From Apopatocola sp963628785 (GTDB lineage: Bacteria; Bacillota; Clostridia; Oscillospirales; Oscillospiraceae), in the NCBI GenBank assembly GCA_963628785.1, contig CAVGGQ010000010.1, positions 1 to 36,446 on the forward strand: a stretch of 36,446 bases of DNA. The letters run 5' to 3'. The translations under genes were made by a program, and so were the position numbers. The notes under the pieces were generated by a model that did not search any database, was not told the origin of the DNA, and saw only the letters and a list, made by a program, of their open reading frames with translations. Positions 21,930 through 30,273 of this stretch are shown one piece after another; position 1 is the first letter of the stretch, and each line of letters opens with the position of its first letter.

Positions 21930-22538
21930 ATGGAAGATTTTAATTGCTTCAGCGATGAACAGCTTCAGCAGCTCGCCGTTTCCGGAAATTCCGAAGCGGA
22001 GGATGCTCTTGCCGTTCGATATAGCCAACTGGTTCGTGTGCTTGCTCGTCCGCTTTTTCTTGCAGGCGGGGACAGCGAGGATCTTACGCAGGAAGGAATG
22101 CTCGGTCTGCTTTCTGCCATACGCAATTATGATGTGAGCCAGGCGGTCCTTTTCAAGACATTTGCGGATGTTTGCATCCGGCGGCGATTATGCAGCGCCA
22201 TCAAATCGGCAAAAAGAATGAAGCATTTCCCTCTCAACAGCGGCGTATCGTTGGAAGATGCTTTTTCGGAAGACGGTACATACGAAGCCCTTGATTTACG
22301 GCAAACCCCCGAAGAGCAGGTTTTGGCCAGAGAGCGAGCGAACGAATTTTCCCAGAAGTTATCAAATTGCATGTCACAGCTTGAGCGTAAGATTTTGCCT
22401 TATTATTTGCAAGGTTATTCTTACGGTTCCATTGCCGAGAGATGCGGCTGCACCGAGAAAGCGGTAGACAATGCAATACAGCGAATCCGGCGCAAGCTCT
22501 CCCGGATACTTACATCAGGCGACACCAGCGAAAGCTGA
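21930..22538 (+). CDS. sigH: SigH-like sigma-70 family RNA polymerase sigma factor
   Basis: A 202-residue sigma factor. Region 2 contains DLTQEGMLGLLSAIRNYD (core binding) and the -10-reading helix, followed by AIKSAKRMKHFPLNSGVSLED, which resembles SigH/Spo0H closely. Region 4 has LPYYLQGYSYGSIAERCGCTEKAVDNAIQRIRRKL, a helix-turn-helix for the -35. SigH drives early sporulation and stationary-phase genes in Firmicutes. The ribosome site is weak (GAGTGG). The gene is monocistronic or co-transcribed with the zinc-ribbon protein 46 bp downstream. I am confident of the family and moderately so of orthology to SigH. Confidence 0.85.
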   Translation: MEDFNCFSDEQLQQLAVSGNSEAEDALAVRYSQLVRVLARPLFLAGGDSEDLTQEGMLGLLSAIRNYDVSQAVLFKTFADVCIRRRLCSAIKSAKRMKHFPLNSGVSLEDAFSEDGTYEALDLRQTPEEQVLARERANEFSQKLSNCMSQLERKILPYYLQGYSYGSIAERCGCTEKAVDNAIQRIRRKLSRILTSGDTSES

Positions 22539-22584
22539 ACGCAATATCAAGCCCCAAGGGCAGAATCAAAGAGAGGATCAGCAA

Positions 22585-22872
22585 ATGTACGAGGACAAGA
22601 CCCTGGTATGCAAAGAGTGCGGCGAACAGTTCGTTTTCACCGCCGGTGAGCAGGAATTCTACGCGGAGCGCGGCTTCCAGAACGAGCCCCAGCGCTGCAA
22701 GAAGTGCCGCGATGCTCGCAAGAACAACACCCGCAACGGCGGCGAGCGCACATTCTTCACGGCTACCTGCGCTGCCTGCGGCGGCGAAGCCCGTGTACCG
22801 TTTGAGCCCAAGTCCGACCGTCCGGTCTACTGCAGCGATTGCTTTGCCAAGATCAAAGCCAACCAGCAGTAA
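22585..22872 (+). CDS. Zinc-ribbon domain protein
   Basis: A 95-residue protein with paired CxxC motifs: CKECGEQF and CKKCRDARK form one ribbon (about residues 9-47), CAACGGEARVPF and YCSDCFAKI the other (about 60-89). Small zinc-ribbon proteins of this type are common in Clostridia and have no assigned function; nucleic-acid or protein binding is a guess. The frame is open to 22471 but ATG 22585 has AGAGGA at 7 nt and begins the conserved part. It follows the sigma-factor gene and ends at a strong terminator. Confidence 0.82.
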   Translation: MYEDKTLVCKECGEQFVFTAGEQEFYAERGFQNEPQRCKKCRDARKNNTRNGGERTFFTATCAACGGEARVPFEPKSDRPVYCSDCFAKIKANQQ

Positions 22873-22903
22873 TTTGAGTTCAACTGTTATTTGACAGCGG
22901 AAG

Positions 22904-22937
22904 ACGGGAGCGGAAAACCGCTCCCGTTTTCTTTTTT
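22904..22937 (+). terminator. Terminator after the zinc-ribbon gene
   Basis: A 10-bp stem ACGGGAGCGG / CCGCTCCCGT with an AAAA loop followed by TTTCTTTTTT. Confidence 0.92.
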
Positions 22938-22960
22938 ACTGCATTTAAAAAAAATAACGG

Positions 22961-22989
22961 TTGATAAAAGCCCTCAGGGCGGGTATAAT
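22961..22989 (+). promoter_or_regulatory. Promoter of the DUF1858 gene
   Basis: TTGATA (22961-22966), 17-nt spacer, TATAAT (22984-22989). The spacer holds the small palindrome GCCCTCAGGGC. Confidence 0.8.
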
Positions 22990-23020
22990 GTAGCCACATA
23001 AGTTTAGGAGGAACCGATCA

Positions 23021-23227
23021 ATGTACCAAATCGAAAAAGATACTCTCATTGCCGAAATTATGGAAAATGCACCGTATGTCACGCCGATGTTCCAGGCGAT
23101 CGGCATGCACTGCATGGGCTGCGCCATGGCCAGCGGCGAGAACGTCGAAGAAGCCTGCGAAGCGCACGGTGTTGATGTGAACAAGTTCGTCAAGGCCGTC
23201 AACGAGTTCATCGCGGCGCAGGGCTGA
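23021..23227 (+). CDS. DUF1858 hybrid-cluster-associated redox disulfide protein
   Basis: A 68-residue protein with the DUF1858/TIGR03980 layout. DTLIAEIMENAPYVTPMF leads into GMHCMGCAMASGENVEEAC, whose CxxC pair (about residues 28-31) is the presumed redox disulfide. The family is often encoded near hybrid-cluster protein in anaerobes, but no hcp gene is in this window. AGGAGG is 9 nt before the ATG. It has its own promoter and terminator, so it is monocistronic. Confidence 0.88.
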   Translation: MYQIEKDTLIAEIMENAPYVTPMFQAIGMHCMGCAMASGENVEEACEAHGVDVNKFVKAVNEFIAAQG

Positions 23228-23246
23228 ATACCATTGGGAGTTTACG

Positions 23247-23278
23247 GCGAGGGCGTTACTTTGTCCTCGCTGTTTTTA
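23247..23278 (+). terminator. Terminator after the DUF1858 gene
   Basis: GCGAGGG / TCCTCGC (7 pairs, one wobble) with a 10-nt loop, followed by TGTTTTTA. It ends 8 bp before the trmK start. Confidence 0.6.
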
Positions 23279-23285
23279 TCAATTA

Positions 23286-23996
23286 ATGGAAAATACTTTT
23301 AAGCTGCCGCCGCGACTTGCCGCCATTGCAGATATTATTCCGGCAGGCGCTAAGCTCGCGGATGTCGGCACGGATCACGGCCTTCTGCCCATTCGCCTTT
23401 TGCTTGACGGAAAGATACAGAGCGCGGTCGCTACGGACATTCGTCCCGGTCCTCTCTCACGGGCCGAGGAAAATGCCGCCTTTGCGGAAATCCATGAACT
23501 ACGGTGTGTTCTCTGCGACGGACTGACCGGCGTTTCCCCGGAGGAAGCCGACACCGTCGTGATCGCAGGTATGGGCGGAGAGAATATCGCAGGGATCCTT
23601 TGCGAAGCGTCTTGGGCATGCGAAAATGCTCTCTGTATTCTCCAGCCGATGTCGCGCCCCGAAGAGCTGCGCGGGGCGCTGCCCTCGCTGGGGCTTCGCG
23701 TGATGCGAGAGAAGCTCGTGCGCGATGCGGGACGGATCTATTCGATCATAGCTGCGCAAAAGGGGAGAGCAGAGGCTCTCACGCCGGGGGAATACTTCTG
23801 CGGCAAGGCTTCGCTGCTTTCAGAGGATGCGCTGTTTCCCGAATTTTTGGCGGAGCAGGATCGAAGAATGCGCACGGCGCTTCAAGGTTTGGAAAGATCC
23901 GTGCGGGAGAGCGATAAAGAGCGGTTCGCAGCGCTGCACCTCGCCGCAGACGATATTGCAAGGATAAGGAGTGAGATCCATGGCAACAGTGCGTGA
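23286..23996 (+). CDS. trmK: tRNA (adenine(22)-N1)-methyltransferase TrmK
   Basis: A 236-residue SAM-dependent methyltransferase. LPPRLAAIADIIPAGAKLAD leads into motif I (DVGTDHGLLPIRLL, about 26-39), then ATDIRPGPLSRAEENA and VIAGMGGENIAGIL (about 96-109). TrmK (YqfN) methylates N1 of A22 in tRNA in Firmicutes. The frame starts at ATG 23286 right after a terminator with no ribosome site or promoter that I can see. How it is transcribed and initiated is therefore unclear; read-through or a leaderless start are options. It overlaps the Nif3-like gene by 17 bp, the usual pairing. Confidence 0.9.
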   Translation: MENTFKLPPRLAAIADIIPAGAKLADVGTDHGLLPIRLLLDGKIQSAVATDIRPGPLSRAEENAAFAEIHELRCVLCDGLTGVSPEEADTVVIAGMGGENIAGILCEASWACENALCILQPMSRPEELRGALPSLGLRVMREKLVRDAGRIYSIIAAQKGRAEALTPGEYFCGKASLLSEDALFPEFLAEQDRRMRTALQGLERSVRESDKERFAALHLAADDIARIRSEIHGNSA

Positions 23997-24744
23997 AATT
24001 GCAGATTATCTCGAAGGGCCTGTTCCATCCTCGCTGAAGCTGGATTTCGATAACGTGGGACTTCTGTGCGGCTTTCCCGAACGCGAGGTGAGCCGCATGC
24101 TCGTGGTGCTCGACATCACGCTCGAGGCGATCGACGAGGCACTGTCTCTCAATGCGGAGCTCATCGTATCGCATCATCCGGTCATCTTCTCGCCGCTTCG
24201 CCGTGTATGCACCGATGCGCCCGATGCAAAGCGCGTTATTGCGCTCATTCAGGGTGAACTTTCCGCCATATGCCTGCACACCAATCTCGATGCACTCGAA
24301 GGTGGCGTCAATACGGCGCTTGCCAATGCGGTCGGTGGGGAAGACCTTGAGTATACACCGGACATCGGATGCTTCTGCCGCGTGGAACCATGCTCCATGC
24401 GGGAGTTTCTCTCGCAGACGAGTGCCGCACTCAATGTATCCGATATGCGCTATCACGATGCGGGTCGAACGGTAGAGCACCTTGCCCTTTGCGGCGGCGC
24501 GGGCGGCGACATTCTCTATGAAGCGGCACAGCGCGGATGCGATACGGTCCTCACCGGCGAGATCAAGCACCATCAGTGGATCGACGGCGCGGAGCTCGGT
24601 CTGAACCTCATCGAAGGCGGACATTTTGCCACAGAAAATGTCGTAACACCGGTGCTCGCGGAAATGATCCGCGCAGGTTTCCCCGATATCGATGTCTGCC
24701 TTTCGCGTCTTCAGGGCTCGCCTACGCACGGCTTTGGGTTCTGA
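23980..24744 (+). CDS. Nif3-like dinuclear metal centre hexameric protein (YqfO family)
   Basis: A 254-residue protein of the Nif3/YqfO family. Metal-binding segments are SHHPVIFSPLRRV (about 65-77), CLHTNLDALEGGVNTAL (about 98-114) and the C-terminal LTGEIKHHQWIDG ... EGGHFATE. Relatives form toroidal hexamers with two metals per subunit; function is debated (GTP cyclohydrolase-like or hydrolase). ATG 23980 has AGGAG 8 nt upstream and is preferred to the in-frame GTG at 23971. It overlaps trmK, a conserved arrangement in Firmicutes. Confidence 0.92.
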   Translation: MATVREIADYLEGPVPSSLKLDFDNVGLLCGFPEREVSRMLVVLDITLEAIDEALSLNAELIVSHHPVIFSPLRRVCTDAPDAKRVIALIQGELSAICLHTNLDALEGGVNTALANAVGGEDLEYTPDIGCFCRVEPCSMREFLSQTSAALNVSDMRYHDAGRTVEHLALCGGAGGDILYEAAQRGCDTVLTGEIKHHQWIDGAELGLNLIEGGHFATENVVTPVLAEMIRAGFPDIDVCLSRLQGSPTHGFGF

Positions 24745-24789
24745 AAGAGCGTATACAGTGTGCGATTTGCATAATTGAAGGAACAAAAT

Positions 24790-24831
24790 TGCAGATTTGA
24801 GGCGTTTACATTCCTCAAATCTGCATTTTTA
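24790..24831 (+). terminator. Terminator after the Nif3-like gene
   Basis: A perfect 12-bp stem GCAGATTTGAGG / CCTCAAATCTGC, 10-nt loop, followed by ATTTTTA. Confidence 0.9.
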
Positions 24832-24844
24832 TCCAATTTAGGGC

Positions 24845-24873
24845 TTGCATTTTTGTTTTATATAACATATAAT
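24845..24873 (+). promoter_or_regulatory. Promoter of the aminotransferase gene
   Basis: TTGCAT (24845-24850), 17-nt AT-rich spacer, TATAAT (24868-24873). Confidence 0.8.
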
Positions 24874-24908
24874 GACGCCATACTTGTATTATGAAGGGTG
24901 AACCGACT

Positions 24909-26105
24909 ATGAAAGAATTATCGAAAATCCATTCCGCCGTTGCCCCGTCCGCGACTTTGGCGGTAAACTCCAAGTTTAAGCAGATGAAAGCCGAAGGAAT
25001 TCCTGTCGTCGGCTTTGGCGCAGGAGAACCGGACTTTGATACACCCGACCATATTAAGGAAGCGGCTATCCGCGCCATCCGTGAGGGTCAGACGAAGTAT
25101 ACGCCGACCTCCGGCACTGTCGAGGCGCGCAAGGCCATTGCGAAGCGCATGAAGGAAGACCTCGGCGTGGACTTTGACTATGACGCCATTGTTATTTCCA
25201 ACGGTGCCAAAGCCTGCCTCTACGGCACCATGTTTACGCTGCTCGATGCCGGCGATGAGATCATTGTTCCCGCACCGTATTGGGTCAGCTATACCGAAAT
25301 GATCCGCATGCTCGGCGGCGCGCCCGTGATCGTTCGGACGACCGAAGCACAGAGCTTCAAAATGACACCCGCGCAGCTCGAGTCTGCCATTACAGGCAAG
25401 ACCAAGGCGCTCATTCTCAATAACCCCTCGAACCCGACCGGCATGATCTATACCAAGGAAGAGCTCGAAGCTCTCGCCGATATTTGCCTCAAGCATGATA
25501 TTTACATCATCGCCGATGAGATCTACTACCGTCTCTGCTATGACGGACGCAAGTTCACGAGCGTCGCGTCCCTCGGCGAGGAAGTCAAAAAGCACACCAT
25601 CATCATTAACGGCGTATCGAAAACCTATGCCATGACCGGCTGGCGCTGCGGCTTCGCTGCCTGCGGCGATAAGCGCATTGCCAAGGTCATGACGAACTGC
25701 CTGAGCCATGCCCTCGGTTGCATCGGCGCCATGAACCAGGCAGCAATGGCGGAAGCCATGAACGGCCCGCAGGACAGTGTCGACGCGATGTGCAAGGTAT
25801 TCGAGGAGCGCCGCAACTATCTCGTAGAGCGCATGAACCAAATCGAGGGCGTCAGCTGCCTGAAGCCGAACGGCGCATTCTATGTAATGATGAACATCGA
25901 AAAGCTCATCGGACGCACGCTCGGCGGCCGCGTCATCAAAGACGCCGACGATTTTGCGATGGCTTTCCTCGAGAAGGGTCTTGTCGCCGTCGTGTCCTGC
26001 TGCGCGTTTGACGCGCCGAACTTTGTCCGCTGGACTTACGCTACATCGATGGAGACCATCAAGGAAGGCCTCGACCGTCTGGAGAAGTTCCTGAAGGAAG
26101 CTTGA
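24909..26105 (+). CDS. PLP-dependent aminotransferase (aspartate aminotransferase-like, class I)
   Basis: A 398-residue fold-type I aminotransferase of the AspC/AAT-I-beta kind. It shows FGAGEPDFDTPDHIKEAA near the N-terminus, LNNPSNPTGMIYTKEE (about 173-188), DEIYYRL with the cofactor aspartate, the PLP lysine in NGVSKTYAMTGWRCGF (about 234-249) and the final substrate arginine region NFVRWTYA. It would transfer amino groups between aspartate (or another amino acid) and 2-oxoglutarate in the cytoplasm. ATG 24909 follows AAGGGTGA and is preferred to ATG 24891, which lacks a ribosome site. Monocistronic, with its own promoter and terminator. Confidence 0.92.
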   Translation: MKELSKIHSAVAPSATLAVNSKFKQMKAEGIPVVGFGAGEPDFDTPDHIKEAAIRAIREGQTKYTPTSGTVEARKAIAKRMKEDLGVDFDYDAIVISNGAKACLYGTMFTLLDAGDEIIVPAPYWVSYTEMIRMLGGAPVIVRTTEAQSFKMTPAQLESAITGKTKALILNNPSNPTGMIYTKEELEALADICLKHDIYIIADEIYYRLCYDGRKFTSVASLGEEVKKHTIIINGVSKTYAMTGWRCGFAACGDKRIAKVMTNCLSHALGCIGAMNQAAMAEAMNGPQDSVDAMCKVFEERRNYLVERMNQIEGVSCLKPNGAFYVMMNIEKLIGRTLGGRVIKDADDFAMAFLEKGLVAVVSCCAFDAPNFVRWTYATSMETIKEGLDRLEKFLKEA

Positions 26106-26126
26106 TTCCGGATATGATCAGAAAAT

Positions 26127-26169
26127 CACCGTTTCTCTCGGCAATATAAGAGGGAAACGGTGTTTTTTT
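26127..26169 (+). terminator. Terminator after the aminotransferase gene
   Basis: A 13-pair stem CACCGTTTCTCTC / GAGGGAAACGGTG (one T-G wobble) followed by seven T. Confidence 0.92.
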
Positions 26170-26201
26170 CATGAATAAATCGTAAGACCTGGCGCGGAGT
26201 A

Positions 26202-26230
26202 TTGTCATTCGCTGCATTTTGTGGCATAAT
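26202..26230 (+). promoter_or_regulatory. Promoter of radA
   Basis: TTGTCA (26202-26207), 17-nt spacer, CATAAT (26225-26230), 35 bp before the ATG. Confidence 0.65.
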
Positions 26231-26265
26231 ATACATGATAAAGGATTTTTCTCGGAGGACGCGGA

Positions 26266-27633
26266 ATGAAAGCGAAAAGCGTATTTTACTGCACGGAATG
26301 CGGCAATGAAACCGGAAAATGGTCCGGACGGTGCACGGCGTGCGGCGCATGGAATACGATCGTAGAAGCGCCGAGCACAGTGTCGAATGCTGCAGGGAAA
26401 AGTGCGGCGGTAAAGGTCGCGGCTACACGAAGGAATGTACCAAAACCGGTATCTCAGCTCGATGAGGGCGAAGAGATTCGCTTTTCCACCGGTATGGAGG
26501 AAATGGATCGCGTTCTCGGCGGCGGTGCGGTGCGCGGCTCGCTCGTGTTGGTCGGCGGAGCACCCGGCATCGGCAAATCCACGCTTCTTCTCCAGATCTG
26601 CGGCAACATTCCCGATGCTAAAATTCTCTATGTCACGGGCGAAGAAAGCAAAAGACAGCTGAAAATGCGTGCACAGCGGCTCGGCGTAGCAGGGGAGAAC
26701 CTCTTCGTCTTAGCCGAGACGGACATCAACGCCGTGACACAGAGCGTCGAAGATCTGCAGCCGGAAATTCTGATCATTGACTCCGTGCAGACGATGTTCA
26801 ACAACGACATTGCCTCCGCGCCAGGCAGCATCAGCCAGGTGAAAGACTGCACGATGGCCGTGATGCAGCTTGCCAAAACGCTCAATATAACGGCTTTCGT
26901 TGTCGGTCATGTCAACAAGGAAGGCGCAATTGCCGGCCCCAAAGTGCTCGAGCATATGGTCGACTGCGTGCTGTATTTTGAAGGCGACCCTTCGCTCAAT
27001 TATCGCATTCTCCGAGCTGCCAAGAACCGCTTCGGTTCCACAAATGAGATCGGCGTATTCGAAATGTGCGATGTGGGTCTTCGTGAAGTTCCGAACCCTT
27101 CGGAAGTAATGCTCTCGGGTCGTCCGATCAACGCGCCCGGAACATGCGTATCCTGCGTGATGCAGGGAACGCGACCCATCCTCGCCGAGGTGCAGGCACT
27201 ACTGTCACCGACGAATGCGAACCAGGCGCGGCGAACGGCGAACGGCGTGGACTTTAACAGACTAATGCTTTTACTTGCTGTATTGGAAAAGCGCGGCGGT
27301 CTGCATGTTGCCGGCTGCGATGCGTATGTAAATGTCGTCGGCGGATTGGAGCTCGATGAGCCGACCGCGGATCTCGCGATCGTATTGGCCATCGCATCGA
27401 GCTTCCGCGATAAACCCATTGGTGAAGATCTCGCGGCTGTCGGCGAGATCGGACTCACGGGAGAAATTCGCTCCGTACCGTCCATCAATCAGCGTCTGCA
27501 GGAGATCGCACGGCTCGGATTCAAGCGATGCGTCATTCCGGCGCACTGCAAAGGCGATATCAAAGTACCGGACGGGCTACAGATCCTGCCGGCAAAAAAT
27601 GTCCGCGATGCGATCAACGCCGTAGTGATTTGA
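26266..27633 (+). CDS. radA: DNA repair protein RadA
   Basis: A 455-residue RecA-like ATPase. The N-terminal C4 zinc finger uses C9, C12, C23 and C26 (CTECG...CTACGAW). Walker A is GGAPGIGKSTLL (about 96-107). The RadA-specific KNRFG motif is in RAAKNRFGSTNEIG, and a Lon-like C-terminal domain includes GGLELDEPTADLA and GEIGLTGEIRSV. RadA unwinds DNA at recombination intermediates and aids branch migration. CGGAGG is 7 nt before the ATG. Length is normal. The gene is preceded by its own promoter. Confidence 0.97.
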   Translation: MKAKSVFYCTECGNETGKWSGRCTACGAWNTIVEAPSTVSNAAGKSAAVKVAATRRNVPKPVSQLDEGEEIRFSTGMEEMDRVLGGGAVRGSLVLVGGAPGIGKSTLLLQICGNIPDAKILYVTGEESKRQLKMRAQRLGVAGENLFVLAETDINAVTQSVEDLQPEILIIDSVQTMFNNDIASAPGSISQVKDCTMAVMQLAKTLNITAFVVGHVNKEGAIAGPKVLEHMVDCVLYFEGDPSLNYRILRAAKNRFGSTNEIGVFEMCDVGLREVPNPSEVMLSGRPINAPGTCVSCVMQGTRPILAEVQALLSPTNANQARRTANGVDFNRLMLLLAVLEKRGGLHVAGCDAYVNVVGGLELDEPTADLAIVLAIASSFRDKPIGEDLAAVGEIGLTGEIRSVPSINQRLQEIARLGFKRCVIPAHCKGDIKVPDGLQILPAKNVRDAINAVVI

Positions 27634-27767
27634 CAGCTCGCCGAAAGGAAGTTCCACAGACGGTTAAAAGAAGGACTTTCAATTAGAGATTATAAAATAA
27701 TATGGTATAACTGAGCCGTCTTGTGAAAAAGCGCGAAATCCAGAGAAAACTGATTTAGCTCTCCCCT

Positions 27768-27800
27768 AAATTAAACAAAATCTTTATTTTGTTTAATTTT
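27768..27800 (+). terminator. AT-only hairpin between radA and the recombinase
   Basis: A perfect 14-bp stem AAATTAAACAAAAT / ATTTTGTTTAATTT with a 4-nt loop, then TTGTC. It contains only two G-C pairs, unlike the other terminators here, so it may be a protein-binding palindrome instead. The rest of 27634-27855 holds a possible TTAGAG-17-TATAAC promoter and nothing else I can name. Confidence 0.4.
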
Positions 27801-27855
27801 GTCTATGTTCCCGAATCACCCTTCCCATCTGCTATATTCGTTTGTGAGGCAAACT

Positions 27856-28863
27856 ATGGATTATCGTACCGAAGCGCCGCAGATCCTGCGGGACTATCTC
27901 ACATATCATGAAACCATCAAAGGTCACTCCCGCGCGACCGTGGACGAATATTTTCTGGATCTGCGGAATTTTTTCCGTTTTCTGAAAATCGAACGCGGCA
28001 TCGTGCCGCGCACGACGGAACTTAACGAGATCTCCATTATGGATGTGGATTTGGATTTCATTTCTCGCGTCACGCTCGCCGAGGTTTACGATTACCTATC
28101 ATTTCTTTCGCGTGACAAAGCTAAATTCACCCGCGCACATTGTGAAGAATACGGTCTCAACGCTTCCTCGCGTGCCCGCAAAGTCTCCAGCATTCGCGGC
28201 TTCTATAAATATCTCACGAGCAAAGCAAAACTGCTCGACGAAAATCCGCTACAGGATCTGGACTCGCCGCGCACGAAACGCTCTCTCCCCCGTTATTTGA
28301 CGCTGGAGGAAAGTGAACGCCTACTAAGCAGCGTGGATGGTATTCATAAAGAGCGCGACTACTGTATTCTGACGATTTTCCTCAACTGTGGTCTTCGAAT
28401 TTCCGAGATTGCCGGTTTAAACCTCGCGGATATCCGCGCCGATCATCTCCGCGTGCTCGGCAAAGGCAACAAGGAGCGTGTCGTTTACCTGAATGACGCA
28501 ACGGCGCAGGCCATCAATGACTATCTGGCCGTCCGGCGCAATATTGCTGCCATCGACCGCAATGCGCTCTTTCTTTCCGGCCGCCGCACTCGCATTACGC
28601 GCGAGGCGCTGCACGCCATGGTGAAAAAATCCCTGTTGCGTGCGGGACTCGACAGCGAAAAATATTCCGCGCATAAGCTCCGCCATACGGCCGCCACCCT
28701 GATGCTTTCAAACGGTGTGGATGTTCGCACGCTGCAGGAGCTTCTCGGACACGAAAATCTGAACACGACACAGATCTATACGCATGTAGACAATTCGGAG
28801 CTGCGCATTGCGGCGCGGGCCAATCCCCTCGGCAAATTCACCCCGGAAAAAAAGGATCAATAA
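27856..28863 (+). CDS. Tyrosine recombinase (XerC/XerD-like)
   Basis: A 335-residue site-specific recombinase. The SAM-like N-terminal domain (about 10-130) includes ETIKGHSRATVDEYFLDLRN. The catalytic domain has Arg in NCGLRISEIAGL, Lys in VLGKGNKERVVYL, the HxxR box HKLRHTAATLML, His in LLGHENLNTTQIY, and the nucleophile Tyr in IYTHVDN. It is somewhat longer than typical XerC/D (about 300), with extra residues in the N-terminal linker, so it could be the chromosome-dimer resolvase or a related Xer paralogue. ATG 27856 has GAGG 6 nt upstream, preferred to 27799, which lies inside the hairpin. Confidence 0.88.
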   Translation: MDYRTEAPQILRDYLTYHETIKGHSRATVDEYFLDLRNFFRFLKIERGIVPRTTELNEISIMDVDLDFISRVTLAEVYDYLSFLSRDKAKFTRAHCEEYGLNASSRARKVSSIRGFYKYLTSKAKLLDENPLQDLDSPRTKRSLPRYLTLEESERLLSSVDGIHKERDYCILTIFLNCGLRISEIAGLNLADIRADHLRVLGKGNKERVVYLNDATAQAINDYLAVRRNIAAIDRNALFLSGRRTRITREALHAMVKKSLLRAGLDSEKYSAHKLRHTAATLMLSNGVDVRTLQELLGHENLNTTQIYTHVDNSELRIAARANPLGKFTPEKKDQ

Positions 28864-28866
28864 CAT

Positions 28867-30255
28867 ATGGTATTTTCGAGTATACTCTTCCTTTTCGTAT
28901 ATCTTCCCGTCGTGCTGGCTGTATACTATATCGCGCCGGTACGGTTTCGGAATGTATGGCTCTTTATCGTAAATCTCGTGTTTTACGGCTGGGGCGAACC
29001 GGTGTATATCCTTTTGATGATATTCTCGATTACGCTCAACTACGCCGCAGGTCTGCTGATCGCAAAATATCGGGAAAGTGCCCGGAAAAAGGCGAAGGCC
29101 GTTCTTACGGTGAATACCGTGGTAAACCTTGCACTTCTCGTATTTTTCAAGTATTTCGATCTGTTTATCGAAACGGTCAACGCAATTTTCGGCACGAACA
29201 TAGCCATGCTCGGCTTGACGCTTCCCATCGGCATCTCATTCTATACCTTCCAGACAATGTCCTATCCGATCGATGTCTACCGCAGTGACACCGAGGCGCA
29301 GAAAAACTACATCCGTTTCGGTACATTCGTTGCGCTCTTTCCACAGCTCATTGCAGGCCCCATCGTCCGCTACAAGGATGTTGCTTCGCAGCTCGGCACG
29401 CGCCGGCTCAGCGCGGAACAGTTTGCGTCCGGCGTGCAGCGCTTTGTCGTCGGTCTCGGGAAAAAGGTACTGATCGCCAACAATATCGGTGCGTTGTGGG
29501 ATGTGTATTCTACGGCTTCAGAGCTCAGTTTTGCCGGAGCGTGGCTCGGTGCGATTGCCTTTTCCCTGCAGCTTTATTTTGACTTTTCCGGATACTCCGA
29601 TATGGCCATCGGCCTCGGGCGAATGATCGGGTTTGAATTTCTCGAAAACTTCAATTATCCGTATATTTCCAAGAGCGTCACCGAATTCTGGCGGCGTTGG
29701 CACATGTCGCTCGGCACATGGTTTCGCGACTATCTGTATATCCCTCTCGGCGGAAACCGCCGTGGTCTCCCCCGCCAAATTCTGAATATCCTCATCGTCT
29801 GGGCGCTCACCGGCCTCTGGCATGGCGCGAATTGGACATTCCTCATGTGGGGGCTGTACTATGCGGTCTTTCTGGTCCTTGAAAAGGTATTTCTGCTCAA
29901 ACACCTCGAAAAAGTCCCCGTGCTCGCTCACATCTACGCCATTCTCGTCGCCGTTGTCGGATGGATGCTCTTCCAGATCGATTCCGTCGGCGAAGTTGCG
30001 CACTACTGGGGTGCCATGTTCGGTGTCGGCGAAATTTTTGCTACAGCGGCTGACGCATACAACGCCAAAAGCTACGCTGTGATCCTCCTTATCGCGGCTG
30101 TTGCCGCGACTCCGCTTCCGAAAACGCTGTTCGCTAAGCTGCCCGAAAAAGTGCGCAGCATCGCGTCGCCCGTTCTCGTCGCGCTTTGCCTTGTGGCTTC
30201 CACGGCGTATCTCGTTGACGCAACATATAATCCGTTTTTGTATTTCCGATTCTGA
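28867..30255 (+). CDS. MBOAT family O-acyltransferase (AlgI/DltB-like)
   Basis: A 462-residue polytopic membrane protein of the MBOAT family. Hallmarks are LPIGISFYTFQTMSYPIDVYR, FPQLIAGPIVRY, the cytoplasmic FWRRWHMSLGTWFRDYLYIP and GLWHGANWTFLMWGLYYA, which carries the catalytic histidine (about residue 320). It should pass an acyl (usually acetyl) group across the membrane to a surface polysaccharide, as AlgI does in alginate acetylation. It starts 3 bp after the recombinase stop and is followed 18 bp later by a DHHW protein, its usual partner. The glycan target is unknown. Confidence 0.93.
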   Translation: MVFSSILFLFVYLPVVLAVYYIAPVRFRNVWLFIVNLVFYGWGEPVYILLMIFSITLNYAAGLLIAKYRESARKKAKAVLTVNTVVNLALLVFFKYFDLFIETVNAIFGTNIAMLGLTLPIGISFYTFQTMSYPIDVYRSDTEAQKNYIRFGTFVALFPQLIAGPIVRYKDVASQLGTRRLSAEQFASGVQRFVVGLGKKVLIANNIGALWDVYSTASELSFAGAWLGAIAFSLQLYFDFSGYSDMAIGLGRMIGFEFLENFNYPYISKSVTEFWRRWHMSLGTWFRDYLYIPLGGNRRGLPRQILNILIVWALTGLWHGANWTFLMWGLYYAVFLVLEKVFLLKHLEKVPVLAHIYAILVAVVGWMLFQIDSVGEVAHYWGAMFGVGEIFATAADAYNAKSYAVILLIAAVAATPLPKTLFAKLPEKVRSIASPVLVALCLVASTAYLVDATYNPFLYFRF

Positions 30256-30273
30256 CGAAAGGAGGCAAACGCT

